Shown piece after piece: positions 11,949 through 35,624 of a DNA stretch of 64,000 nt. The DNA comes from Diprion similis. Its lineage: Eukaryota; Arthropoda; Insecta; Hymenoptera; Diprionidae. A model generated the notes under the pieces. That model was not told the DNA's origin, made no database searches, and was given only the letters and a program-made list of their open reading frames with translations. Position numbers and translations under genes: made by a program. The stretch spans positions 8,584,001 through 8,648,000 of the forward strand of contig NC_060117.1 of the NCBI RefSeq assembly GCF_021155765.1, in the 5' to 3' direction. Each line of letters begins with the position of its first letter. Within the stretch, counting starts at the first letter, position 1.

Positions 11949-12281
11949 CAGGCCAAGGACCTGGAGCGCAGGAACTACAGAGCGCTAGTCCTGGAAGTCG
12001 AATTCCACCAGGTAGTGAACCTGGAGCGCAGAAACTACGGAGCGCTTGTTCTGAAAGTCGAAATTCACCAGGTTCAGGACCTGGAGCGCAGGTACTACGG
12101 AGCTCTAGTCCTGAAATTCAAAATTCACCAGGTCAAGGACCTGGAGTCAATGAGCTACGGAGTGCTTGTCCTGGAAGTCAAAATTCACCAGGTTGTGGAC
12201 CTGGAGCACAGGAACTACGGTGCGCTGGTCATAGAAGTTGGAATTCACCAGGTCAAGTACCTGGAGCAGAGCGCGATTTCC
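11949..12281 (+). repeat. 60-bp minisatellite, about 5.5 units, open in several frames
   Basis: Units begin at 11949, 12009, 12069, 12129, 12189 and 12249, each starting CAGG and carrying GACCTGGAGCGCAGGAACTA with changes. The period is exactly 60, so a plus-strand frame reads as 20-residue repeats with GPGAQELRSA and SPG motifs, open over 11894-12376. A second plus frame and part of the minus strand are also open. It lies before the gag-like remnant, so it may be part of the retrotransposon leader or gag region. No known protein is recognised. Confidence 0.75.
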
Positions 12282-12530
12282 ATACGTCCTCTCGACTGCG
12301 CGGTCGTTTCCGGACTGAGAATTTCGGCTCGCTAAATTTTGTCCCCGCCAATTACCATAGATCGACGATGACGTAAATAGAAAAAAAAATTCCGGTGACG
12401 TCACTTTCTGAACATCCGAACATCCGGACATTCAAAATTTGGTTTAGAACTTTAATACTATAATAATACTGTATAAGATATAAGGTAAGATAAGATTGTA
12501 CAGCAAATGCTATATCGTGTTGAAGAATAA

Positions 12531-12941
12531 ATGATTGCAATAGATTTTTCTAAAACAGTACTGATTGAAACTGCCTTGTCGCAATTAGATGTAATACAAG
12601 AAGAAAAAGACAATAAGCAAAGGAGAAGAAATTTCTCCAGTCATAAAGATTATGGTTCGAATGTTAAAGTGGGACAAGTAAATAGACAAAATAATTTTGA
12701 TCCCCAGGGACCTGGCATTCAACAACAAGCATCAAACAATTATCGATACTCTAATAGTTATCAGAATAATATAAGTAGTTTTCCTAATTTTATGTTGCCT
12801 AAAACGAGCGTTCCACCACCTTCGTATAATTATAATAGCAATAATAATAGATATCTACAAACTAATAGCAATTGGAGTTCACAATCGTCAAATAGTAGCT
12901 CTCAAAAATTCAGCAATTCACAAAATAGTCCTTTAAACTGA
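12531..12941 (+). pseudogene. Gag-like remnant of the gypsy element
   Basis: Open frame of 136 codons rich in Asn, Ser and Gln (NNISSFPNFM, SNSSSQKFSNSQNS), like the disordered C-terminal part of some retroelement Gag proteins. No CCHC zinc knuckle and no clear capsid fold are visible, so the call rests mainly on its place just before the protease. It is probably truncated at both ends. Confidence 0.45.
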
Positions 12942-13068
12942 AGATCGATGCGATGAAAACAGGTTTCGCACCGCATCATAACCCATTTGATTTTATATAA
13001 GACCTAGCTTGTGATTTAAATTCAGACAAAAATGCAAATAGTTTAAATTTAGAAACAATTACTCCTGT

Positions 13069-13434
13069 ATGTCCACATTTTATAGTCACATAGTTATGCA
13101 GAATCATTTTCAGGCACTAATTGACACTGGAAGTCAAGTTACAGCAATCTCAGAAGAGTTATTTAATCAATTAGAAGCAAAAAACAAATTACGTGTCTTA
13201 CCAGTTAGTAATGTGATAGTCATTCCAGCTATAGGTAAAAAGGCGACTACAATCAGAAAGGAAGTTCTTTTGGAAATGGTCATGGATAATCAAAAGTTGG
13301 ATTATCCTTGTTTAGTTATACCTCATTTAGCAAATCAAATTATACTAGATAACGATTGGTTGTTACGGAATAATGTAATAATTAATTATAAAAATCGTTA
13401 TAATTATAAAAAAGTTAGTATCTTCAACCAGTAA
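13069..13434 (+). pseudogene. Retrotransposon aspartic protease remnant
   Basis: The frame contains FQALIDTGSQVTAISEELF, with the catalytic DTG triad of retropepsins, followed by a hydrophobic strand and PHLANQIILDNDWLLRNNVII. This resembles the ILG(x)DWL second-half motif of gypsy proteases. In intact elements it cuts the Gag-Pol polyprotein. It is separated by stops from the gag remnant and from reverse transcriptase. Confidence 0.8.
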
Positions 13435-13438
13435 TAAC

Positions 13439-14829
13439 GTGATGGTTATACTGATAATTACAACAAAATTTGATAATTTATGTTTTGATATACAGACTGT
13501 TGAAAATTTGGAAGAAATCAACAATTTAGATAATTCAGAAATTGATAATAACAAAGAATATTATCCGGAAAGAATTAATGATGTGTTATGCAAAGATGTA
13601 ATTGATGAAATAGTTGATGATAAGCAAATAGTGTTAAATGTTAAAAATATTGAATTTGATAAAAATGATGAAAGTAATGTGTATGTACACAAAATTCGTC
13701 AATCAAAAACATCTGAAACAGTATATATTGAAGAATGTACTCAAACTGATTTTTCGCAATCACTTAATGATTTTTCAAGGGTAAACAACATAATTGAAAC
13801 TCAAGATTCTTATAATATTCACACAACTGTAAAATCCAAAGATAATCGGAAAATAAATGAGCTTGGGGAGGATCATGACTTTTTGAAAGAAAAAGTCAAT
13901 AAAGAAATTGAATACATGCTAGATTTAGGTATAATTGAACGTTCGATTAGTCCATATAGTAATCCCTTGAGAATTGTAAAGAAAAAGAAAAATCAGATAC
14001 GTGTTTTCCTAGATGCCAGATTTTTAAATGATATAGTTGAAGGTGATAATGAATCGCCATCAAATATTTCAGATTTACTACAAAAACGCGGTACAAAATG
14101 TATGTCTACAATTGACTTGACTCATGGGTATTGGCGAATATCATTATCACGAAAATCTCGACCGTTAACAGATTTTTATTAACACCACAAGGAATCACTC
14201 CTGATCCAGAAAAAGTTGCTATAATTAAAAACTTTCAAGAACGTAGAAATCAATTAGAACTTCAGCGATTCCTCGGAATTTGTAATTTTTATAGACAATT
14301 TAGTATTAACCATTCACAATATCTAGATCTGTTCAGAGAACTGTTAAAAAAAGATGCACTCTGGAATTGGACTAAAGAACATTCTGAACCATACAAATTG
14401 CTTGAAGAAAATTTTATGAAAAGCGTAACGTTGAGTCATATTATACCAAATTGCCAATTTAAGTTGCAGACTGACGCAAGTAACAAAGGGATTTGTGGGA
14501 TTCTCTATCAAACTGATGATCATGAAGATAATTTCTTAATTTCAATTGCAAGCAGATGTTTAACAGCAGCAGAAATGAATTATACCACAACACAAAAAGA
14601 GCTACTTGTGATTATGTATTCTATTCAAAAATTTAGAATGTTTCTAGTAGATACTCGATTCAAAATAATTACTGATCATAAAAGTTTAACGTTTCTCAAA
14701 AATAGTACCTTTCATAACGGAAGATTGATAAGATGGTGTTTGTTGTTGAATCAATATTGGTTTGATGTTCAATATTGTCGAGGTACGTATAATAAGGTGG
14801 CAGATTTCTTTAGCAGGAATCCTGAATGA
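13439..14829 (+). pseudogene. Reverse transcriptase / RNase H with a large internal deletion
   Basis: 13439-14182 ends in the first half of a gypsy reverse transcriptase: the LGIIERSISPYSNP region and the first catalytic Asp in TIDLTHGYWRI. Immediately afterwards the frame is lost and the sequence resumes (14131-14829 frame) at LLTPQGITPDPEKVAII, which lies after the polymerase active site. The palm segment with the YxDD box is absent. The thumb/connection (LQRFLGICNFYRQF) and RNase H follow, with TDASNKGICGILYQ, the Glu of the TTQKELL helix and TDHKSL. RNase H residues look kept; polymerase function is impossible. Confidence 0.85.
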
Positions 14830-14850
14830 AAATTTGAAATTGCAGATGAT

Positions 14851-16149
14851 TTGCAAAAACCTCTTATAATATCAAAAATAGAATCGTTCATTAAGGTACC
14901 AGAAAAAACTAATATGCAAACTGTAAATATAATCCTTGGTTTAGTCATGGACAAAGATTTGAAAAATCAATTCAAGAAGTTGGCTGGATTACAACACAAT
15001 GACGAATTAATATTAAAGCAAAAGGAACGACTATTAAATAGTAATGAGAAAGTCCCTTATTTTCAAATTTATAAAAACAATTTATTCCATCAAGACAAAA
15101 CAACAAAAATGTGGCAAGTTGTAGTACCTGTATGTTTAAAGCAATCTTTAATACAGTTCGTTCACTCAAAACTGAGTCATCCAGGACAGTACAAAACTAT
15201 TATTGGAAAGGAATGGTTAAAGATGTTGAAAAAATTGTAATCAATTGCGATTTATGTCAACGAGTTAAACATATATAGTGTAAATATGGAAGAAGAATAT
15301 GACATGGTGAAAGCTGACAAGCTAGGAGAATTGGTGACTGTTGATTTTTATGGCCCCTTACCAAGATCAGTTGGAAGTGTGCGATATATTTTTGTAATGA
15401 TAGATGCGTTTTCTAAGTATGTTAGTTTATATCTGATGAAAAAAGCTACAACTCGGTCCTCGAACTCGTCTAAAGAAAATTTTCTAGTGTTATATTCCAA
15501 AAGCAGGTAAACCAAAGAGAATATTATCGGACAACGGAACGCAATTTACAGCTTACGCTTGGAAAATACTCGAGAAAAAGAAGACATCAAAATTTGTTAT
15601 TCGAGCATTCGTCATCCACAATCCAACCCGACGGAACGTGTCATGCGGGAATTAGGTAGATTTTTTCGAACTTATTGCGCAGATCAACATACCAAATGGG
15701 CTAAATTTATACCTCAGATAGAAACTCTCTTGAATATTACGACACATTTCAGCACAGGATACACTTCACACGAGTTACATTTTGGTGAAACGCCTACAGA
15801 TCAAATAAAGAAAATTATTAAATATCCTGATACAATACCAATCGTCCATCAAACCAAAATCGTACTAGCAAGAGAAAATTTGAAGCAAAGTTTTCAAAAG
15901 CGTAAAAATAATCAAAAGGTCAAACGAGTAATTGAATTGAAAGTTAATGATCTGGTATTATTTAAAGTTCCACTACCATCCAATGCACTAAATAGAGTGA
16001 CTCGTAAATTTTTCCAGATTTATCAAGGACCATATAAAATAGTAAAAGTAATTGGACGAAATGCATTTGTATTATCTGATCCACAGGATTTAGAGAAAAT
16101 TGAAGGTACATATAATAGAACTAATCTAAGAAAATATCAACACATTTAG
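14851..16149 (+). pseudogene. Retrotransposon integrase, several frameshifts
   Basis: The zinc-binding HHCC region begins at FVHSKLSHPGQYK (about 15160). Its CDLCQRVK half (about 15246-15270) is in another frame. The catalytic core starts at VTVDFYGPLP with the first Asp and FVMIDAFSKYV (15286-15510). A different frame carries the second Asp in ILSDNGTQFT (about 15515-15550), and the last frame (15559-16149) carries the Glu region RHPQSNPTERVMRELGRFF and a C-terminal tail with NDLVLFKVP and YQGPYKIVKV. So all landmarks are present but spread over at least three frames. No envelope gene follows. Confidence 0.85.
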
Positions 16150-16450
16150 CAATTTGCTATCTCGTCACAAATCTAATCGTTCCCGATCTTCACTACATCA
16201 TTGTGTAATAATTATACGTAAAAGTTTAATAAATCTATAGGTATGAATGACGACGGATGTATCCTTATAGTATAATTTGAATGAAATCCACTTTAAATTA
16301 TCGATGATGACTCACTAAATTGAGTCTGATATAAAAGGATAACCCATAATTATGAATTGCAGACAATGTACAAAGATTATATTATTACGAAGTATGATTC
16401 GTCAGTGTACAGCAAGACCATCAACGAAAAGGAAATCATGTATATATATT

Positions 16451-16836
16451 AGACTGTATCAAAAAATTTTACGATAAATCTATTCTTTCGAAAGTTATTT
16501 GAGGTCAAACATCAACAAAGGACCTCAAATAACTTTCGAAAGAATAGATTAATCGTAAAATGACAAGAGACCTTTTTTGTGGAACGTTTCATTTCCCACA
16601 AAAACATGTATAAGAATTTTCTGTACGACGCGTCGTTATCTAGTTATAAAAATCGCAAGGAGCGAGACTCATTTTTGCCATGTTATTCTCATGGAAAGTA
16701 GAAAATCGCGATGAGGCACTTCTTAGTATTAAAATTAAGAGCTCCCATTTTAACAGGCGCCTTTTTTCGGTATCCTGAACAATATTTTCAGTATATTTTT
16801 CAAAAAAAAAAACAGTCAATTTTTTTGATACAGTCT
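16451..16836. repeat. Foldback MITE, asymmetric copy, nested in the retrotransposon
   Basis: Ends AGACTGTATCAAAAAA and TTTTTTTGATACAGTCT are inverted repeats. The inside matches the right arm of the full element at 35881-36521 closely, but most of the left arm is missing. The centre is a short palindrome around GAGGTCAAACATCAACAAAG. No coding frame. Confidence 0.85.
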
Positions 16837-16974
16837 AATGTATATACTTATTTAGAAGTTAAGAAAATTTGTTATTGACAACGCAAAATGAAAATAAATA
16901 ACATAAGGTATGAATGGAATATGAATGAAAGTGTATGACTTTTATTTAGCAGATACGCAACAAAATAAAAATAA

Positions 16975-16991
16975 GGGGGGGGGGGGGGGGG
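16975..16991 (+). other. Polypurine tract (17 G) before the 3' LTR
   Basis: A run of 17 G, preceded by AAAATAAAAATAA, lies two bases before the LTR start TGTGAG. This is the expected place of the plus-strand priming site of an LTR retrotransposon. The run may have expanded by slippage. Confidence 0.65.
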
Positions 16992-16993
16992 AA

Positions 16994-17219
16994 TGTGAGA
17001 TTCAAATATTAGCGCGCTAAGCTCGACGAAAGTTTAAGCACGGCGTGGATGAGTGGGTGGAAGAATGGAGATACATAAATAGCTTTGACCAGGCACTCTG
17101 CGAGAAGGCGCTCACACGATCAGTGACAACGATAATAGATATTCCTCGTAGAGTCGTATTTCAATTTCAATTTAAAGTCTTAACAATTTCACTAAATGTA
17201 ACGTATCGTCGATGTGACA
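16994..17219 (+). repeat. Probable 3' LTR of the gypsy-like element
   Basis: Follows the polypurine tract, starts TGTGAG, ends GTGACA and is followed by ATAG, which also precedes the 5' LTR. Its first ~150 bases match the block at 6503. Confidence 0.6.
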
Positions 17220-17223
17220 ATAG

Positions 17224-17611
17224 GACAAAAAACAGGCAGCAGATGCGAGCGTCGTAAATTTTTACGATAACATTGTTGCAATACTAACAAAATTCTCATG
17301 CTTACGTTCAAATATAAAGTTATCCCGGCGTTTGTAGTTTCATCTAGCATAGATTGATGGAACTATGAAGTAGCCTGTTCGCTATATTATTCTTACGTTT
17401 TTACCGACGGGGTCAAAGTGAACGTAGCAAATTTGCTACAGTGGCAATTAAAGGGTTAAATAAATGAAAGCGACGAATGAATGTGTAATAATCTCGCTAA
17501 TACAAATTTTTGCATTTAATTTGCCATTAATTTCAATATATCTGTTTGTAAACTGTGAAACTGTATGACCTGATTTAACATAAAATTTTGAACTAACATA
17601 ATTTCGTTGCA
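17224..17611. other. No gene recognised
   Basis: AT-rich spacer between the 3' LTR and copy 2 of the 0.6 kb repeat. Confidence 0.3.
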
Positions 17612-18223
17612 ATGGGCATTAAGTAGAACATAAGATTTATTGGTTCGATTTTTTAGGTATCAAAGGTGAATGAAAACTTATAAACTGTTTCGCTGCAGTT
17701 CCGGCTCTTTGAGGGTGGGGGGTTCTTCTCAGAACTATACATTACAAAACCCAATGCATAATTCTGTGCAATAGAAAAAAGTTAGATTAACCGGTTGATT
17801 GTCAGCGTATTTTCGAGTTTTTGTGCCAAAACTGGTAGAAGCATATTCTATACTAAAATATACGAAAATCGGTTTTAGGGGGGTTTTTGGTGCAGTCGTC
17901 TCCATTTCTAAACTTAGTTTTTGCTTTGCACCGTGTTAAAGGGGTAAAAATAAGGGTTGAGGGTGAAATTTACGATTTTACAAAAAAATTTAATTTGGAG
18001 GTTTTTAGGAACTCATTCCATTCCTGAACTTGATTTTCACTCCGCAGTCCCCTGAAGGGATGAAAAATAAGGGTTGAAGGTGAAACTTTTCAGTTTCTCC
18101 AATTCCCAATAATACAAATACAAATCCAATGTCAGATTCATCAAGTTTAAATAGTAGATCCGAAGAACGTGAACGCCAAAATATAAATTCCTAAAAATAT
18201 ATTATTGTTATTTTCGTTTACTT
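17612..18223. repeat. Dispersed 0.6 kb repeat, copy 2
   Basis: Same orientation as 5661-6274 and readily alignable over its whole length, with scattered substitutions and small gaps. No coding frame. Confidence 0.7.
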
Positions 18224-18682
18224 GAGTTGAAGATACTAAGTTAAGCATGAAAAATACATACCTATACTGCATAGCATTATACGAGTGTGAGCTTGATTGC
18301 CAAATAACCGATGTTATGTTGTATGCAGATTCTCCATGCAAGACCGTTGTATACTATGACGGTAACTGTATCCAAATCTATATGGATCTTAAATCTATGG
18401 TACAAGCATGTGAAGTTCTCTTGTAGTAATTGCACGTCAGTAAGTTACGGTACGGAAATCGGCAAACCCGGATACTTTTGCTCAAGATGCTTCGTTTTAC
18501 AGTCAATTCAAACAATCACCCCCTAAAGCGAATACTCCAACACCACAGCCGTCTATTCTCTAACACGCTGATTATTATTATTCACAGTTCTGCTACCCAA
18601 AATTACCGCCATCAGGTTTTAATCTCGGTTTTAATTCATGCTTCACATGTGAATCCTGATTATTTCAAATGCAGGAGATGTT

Positions 18683-18699
18683 GGGGGGGGGGGGGGGGG
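18683..18699 (+). repeat. Run of 17 G
   Basis: Homopolymer of 17 G followed by AGGGGG. Unlike the run at 16975 it has no LTR after it. It lies just before the foldback at 18745. Confidence 0.8.
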
Positions 18700-18744
18700 A
18701 GGGGGATCTCTTTATTTCCACTACATCTATAGAGGGTGCGCCAG

Positions 18745-19325
18745 GTGACATGAGGTGATGCAGATGTCTGTTAAACATGTCTGCCAGCCCCTCATCGCAA
18801 CGTAATCAATTTTTCTCCAAAAACTGTTAGGTAATGATTCGTTAGTAAAGATTCGTAACCAAAAATTTGACGCTGGTATATATTTCAGAATCGAGATTTT
18901 CCGACTTTTAAGCTCGCAAAGTGATTAGAACAGCATGTATTTTTCTTAGAATCGTACGCACAGATTCGTAAGCCGATGGAAAAAAATCCTCATTGTTGAT
19001 TAAAATTTCGAAAATTCTTTTTCCAAATCGCAAAAACGAAGTTTTCTCTCAATTTGATTTTATTTGGTTAGTAAATTGCTAGTAAAGATTCGTAATCGAA
19101 ATTTGACGTTGATAATTATTTCAGAATCGAGAATTTTTGAGTTTTCAGTAGGGTGGGGGGAGGGGGGCATTACGTAACGCTAAAAACTCGAAAAATCTCG
19201 ATTCTGAAATATTTACCAACGTCAAATTTTCGATTACAAATCTTTCCTAACGATTCACTAGCTAACAGTTTTTGAAAAAAATGATTCCGTTGCGATGGGG
19301 GGCTGGCGTAACAGACACGTGATGC
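18745..19325. repeat. Foldback element with an internal direct repeat
   Basis: The left arm (about 18770-18925: CCCCTCATCGCAACG, AAAAACTGTTAG, TTTCAGAATCGAGATTTT) is the inverted copy of the right arm (about 19170-19310). A third, direct copy of part of the left arm (AGTAAAGATTCGTAATC...) lies at about 19068-19138. Non-autonomous foldback repeat of unknown family. Confidence 0.75.
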
Positions 19326-20854
19326 AGTCCCTCAAACCCGTAGTAGAGAATTTTAATTTTCTACTTTGATTATCAACTAAAAAATATGTATCATATCAAC
19401 CTGCTTGTCGCATTTTTGTTTCACTCCCAAATAGATACTAATTCCATAATATTCTTTGAAGCCTTTGCAATATTCCATCCGTATATCAGCCATCGCATTT
19501 TACGCTACAGCCGAGTCAAAACTAACACGTTCAATTAACTATACATTGCATAAAAGAACTGTACTATCATAAGTCTGCGAAACCACATCGAGGCCATTAC
19601 ACTTCATACCGAAATACAGTAACTGCAGCATCATATCTCAACACTTTGAATGCGAGAGGTCAATTGATCAGATCATTGTTATTACAAAGTTGTTGCCGCT
19701 GTCTTTCATTATTATTCTCAATTTACGCTAAAATACGAGTTTATGACCAGTCGTTTATGTGCATCAACCACCATTGACCCCGTCGACCGCTTTATATGCA
19801 GAAGTACTACATGGGATCCCAACCAATAAGCGTCCTGAAGTAAGTTATTACCAAGAAAAAAAAACTAAACTTTAGTTTCATTGTTCTGATAACCCACCTG
19901 TAAACCCCCGCCTCCATTTCCAATATCACAATCATTGTGCGAGCTGAACACCGACGATCTACGCAACCTTTTGAAAACATGACTCAACTGCAAGATTTGG
20001 TAAATATATATGCATTTGAATTTTACAGACGAACATCCTAATTGATCAACCTTCTTCGCAGATTCTCTTATAACGAGGTACTACTGTAGTGGGAACGCAC
20101 TATAGAGCGTGAAAATAAGCTTGACTTGTATTTTTTCATAGTGATAAATAGTACATAAAACAGTTGAAAATCGCCAGTATAATAATTAAACCTGAATTTT
20201 CATCGTCTAGGCAGTCGAAAAATTGTTTAAAACATAGCGTTTTACCATTATTATCAAGTGATTAGGTTATTTGCATTAAAATGTCGCCGTTACGTTCCTC
20301 TTCTTATTGTTCTCTTTGTACTATTACTTTATTAATCTTCTATTTATTTTGTCTTATAGCACTTTTGTTGATTGTTCTCGACGATTCTTACATACAATAA
20401 ACCATCTTGATACTTTTGTATTATTAAAACGAGGTAATATTTGATCATTGCAACCGATAATGTCTAGAATCACGGGAGTCCTCGGCTGACGACTATACAA
20501 GTGCGAATTGACCGTCATTGTCGACAAAATTAAAAATTCTGAAAACTCAAATTGTACTCAGGGGCTCAGCATCCCGCGTCATTTCAATCTTACCAAAATA
20601 TAAAAAAATACACGAAGCTACCGACACACTTAGGATATACGGACACGACTGCGTCTTATTGCAAGGCATCATAGACGTCTACTCTTCAATGGCAGTTTGA
20701 GACACCCCGAGACATATTGCAGTGATCGGCGGTACGTCCTCCCATCAAAGTAACTTGGATAAACATAAATAAACAAAAACGACAACGTCAAGGTGTTACT
20801 GACTGAAATTATCATCGCTGAACAAATACCAAAAAAAAATAAACACATTCACTG
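19326..20854. other. Intergenic region downstream of gene B, nothing recognised
   Basis: AT-rich spacer that must hold the 3' UTR of gene B (minus strand). Short open frames such as 20518-20700 have no recognisable motif. Confidence 0.3.
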
Positions 20855-29515
<8,661 letters not shown>

Positions 29516-29724
29516 CTCTGAGTAGTTCGTCTGATAGACAAGCCGCATAGCATGTGGTTAGATTGTAATAGCTTGATGCCCCCTCTTCGCGCCACCTCAT
29601 CTCGCGTTTATTTATCAAGACGCCGATGAGATAACTCCGTTACATGACGAAGCACCAGCCAGTGTTCAGAATATGATGTTATTTGCGATTTTCGTACACA
29701 CTCTCACGTAATTTCTTCTGTCGC

Positions 29725-29756
29725 TGAATGAATAAGGCTCATGCCAGGCTCTTATA
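29725..29756 (-). promoter_or_regulatory. Possible core promoter of gene B
   Basis: On the minus strand TATAAGAG begins at 29756, and a TTCAGC initiator-like motif places a start site at 29725, about 31 bases downstream. That is the usual metazoan spacing. The ATG follows 210 bases later. Motif match only; unproven. Confidence 0.35.
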
Positions 29757-29759
29757 GAA

Positions 29760-32074
29760 CGTTTAGAATCGGCTTATGAATTATTTGCATGTGGCAGTAT
29801 TAAAAATGTGACCTTCTCAGATGTCAGTGGAGAAAAAATTTCAGTATTTTTATAGCTGGGCAAATTTAACGAGGTGATAGTGTAAATATTGGAGTTTTCA
29901 ATGACGTGCCGAAAAAGTGAGGTTGACGGTTAAAATTTAAAAAAAAAAAGGCCAATGAATAATGCTGCGATGAATGTGCTGCCTAACAGGAGATCGACAG
30001 AATGTAACTTGCAGTGTCAATATAAGATTATTTTTCGACATTTCAGAATCGCAAGCTATAGTCTTAATACCTGAAAATCGAATAAACTTCAAGAAAAAAG
30101 GGTACGTTGACGATAAAATATTTCTGAAAGAAGCAGTCAAAGTAGAGAAAACTTAGATGCTCCAAGGTCACACATTTGTAACGCTTATGACCATGAGATG
30201 CGGCAAAATTGCAAATAAACGGACAGTACAACAATGCAAACAGTTCGACCCGCAGCTGACATACACGATCCACGCGCGACGCGCGCAACTTCGTGTTTAT
30301 TTTGTTTCCGAGCCCTGTCCCCGCACTTCTTATATTAAAACTTCTTGAACATTTTTTTCTTCCCTTCTTGGGGTGCCGGCCCTGGACCCGGATTAAGCTT
30401 TGTTGCAAAATTCTTGATGGACTTTTTTAATACCTATGCCGAAAAAAATAATGTATGGAGTACGCACGTAAACTGTTTATCGGCTCAACCGATGATTTCA
30501 GCACGCTTTGATTCGCCTCCGGCCTATGGCTCGGATGTGCTGAAAACATCGGTTTCACCGATAAACACTTGGTTTTTGTCCTAGCCAGATAAACTACTAT
30601 TTTATAGTTACTTTTATCGTGTAACCCGTTTTACGATGTATTTGTCCGGTTAGGCAATGTTTTAATCTCAGTTCGAATCTCAAGCATTGGTGAATGAATG
30701 ATTCACGGAATGCGTGGAAGCCTCGATGCTTAAAAGAGCAGTTTCTGAATCAAAGTTACGCAATGTGCCTCTATTCTATTTTCCATTCTCCGTGCAAAAT
30801 GTGAGTCGTTCATTTGAGTAGAACCCTACAGTGAAAAATGAATATGCATGTTCCCAGTCTTACAATTCGTAAAGCATTGCGGTTTGAATGAAGACGCGGT
30901 GTAACAAATACCTGGGCGTCAATTCAACAGCCGCAATTTCATCATCACGAGGTCTCAGTAGAAATTCCGTGACCTTCAGCCAAGAAGTCAAGTACACCGA
31001 TGAATTATTTCTCTTATCTCTGAAGATTCACTTCACACTGATTTCGGTTACTTACTTTGTTAAAAACCTAAATTTAGAGAACCGGGTTCCCAAGGCCAAA
31101 TTTTCATCACGCGTGTACGAATCAAATTCCGCATATTTCTGACAAACTCGTTTTCGAAGGTGCTGATAACGCGTATCGACCGTACTTCATACCTCCGCCA
31201 CTCACGTTCGAAGGCCGTGCAGATTGATTTTCTACTGTAAAATAATGTAGCAGTGAGTAATACAGTATTGACTGGATCACCGCGGGGATCCCAAACAGAT
31301 TCCGACATGAAAAATGATATAGAATTGTTTCGACTAACAATCAGTTGCACCATTTAGTGTGATGTAAGATATCGATGACCACGTAGGAATTTGGAAACTA
31401 CGATATTCTAATTTTCTACAGTATCTCTTGTAGTCACTGAGAAAATTCAAATCATTATCACTCAAAGTCAAGCTTCTGCTGATCAATCAGAAATGGAGAC
31501 AAAAAATCTATTTGCTCTTTGTATTTGTAAGTACGTGGAGTATAGAGTGTGATGTATCATGAATGTTCTTATAAATACTCTGCTATTCGCCGAACGTAAA
31601 CGGTTTACAATTACAGTAAATGAGGTATGCAAAAACTCATAATCATTAAATGTGGTAATGTAAATTGATACTGTATTCCTGTTCCTTCGTGAGAATTTTC
31701 TAATAGTTCTTTCAGTCGGTCGAAAGGCACTGCACCTAACATCGTGGTGAGGCGAAAATAAGGACAGAGTGCGGAAAGTAGTGTGACCAACGAAAAAAAG
31801 TACGTGGCACAACTTCAAGATACCGATTAAACTGTAGAAGAGCACACAGACTCTGCCATCATCAAATGATTCACAGAAATCAACTGTGCTATATGTATCT
31901 GGACAGGGGCATATTCAAATCAAAGCCTCATCAAAATCATTTAGTCCGAAACTAGGTACAACAGTGATCGTTTATGCTTCATGACAAGATATGATGAAGT
32001 TTAGGCGGAGTCCAAGAAGATGATAATTCGTTCCACCCACGGGTCAAATGAGAGGTATTCTTCATGGCGACGTT
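29760..32074. other. Spacer between genes B and C
   Basis: No gene recognised. It should hold B regulatory DNA and the C 3' UTR. Open frames here have no domain. The only clear structure is the hairpin at 30474-30567. Confidence 0.3.
30474..30567. repeat. Hairpin repeat
   Basis: TGTTTATCGG(ctc)AACCGATGATTTCAGCAC is mirrored by GTGCTGAAAACATCGGTTTCACCGATAAACA. It resembles in design the hairpin at 58825-58963. Confidence 0.75.
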
Positions 32075-35569
<3,495 letters not shown>

Positions 35570-35624
35570 TCCTAACGTAACGAGTGCTTGTACTGAATTT
35601 CAAAGCCGTTAATACCCACTGAAC

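Larger units (their letters stand above)
6503..17219 (+). mobile_element. Decayed Ty3/gypsy-like LTR retrotransposon with nested insertions
   Basis: Composite element. A block starting TGTGAGATTCAAATATTAGC at 6503 recurs at 16994, just after a 17-G polypurine tract, as expected for 5' and 3' LTRs. A 3' LTR ending ...GTGACA at 17219 gives a TG...CA repeat, and ATAG flanks both sides (6499-6502 and 17220-17223) as a possible 4-bp target duplication. Gag-like, protease, reverse transcriptase, RNase H and integrase remnants follow in gypsy order from 12531 to 16149 on the plus strand. A Helitron (about 7.0-11.9 kb) and a foldback MITE (16451-16836) are nested inside. The LTR copies match well for about 150 bases and then diverge, so the element is old or recombined. 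Confidence 0.7.

Noticed and set aside
11949-12281. Possible CRISPR-like array
   Set aside because: The 60-bp units are contiguous with no unique spacers, and the DNA is clearly eukaryotic; it is a minisatellite.
18430-18732. 100-codon plus-strand frame ending in a glycine run
   Set aside because: The glycines come from the poly-G run, and no protein family is recognisable.
31060-31845. Minus-strand open frames of 97 and 120 codons
   Set aside because: No motif, no splice context and no esterase similarity; length is within chance for this many bases.
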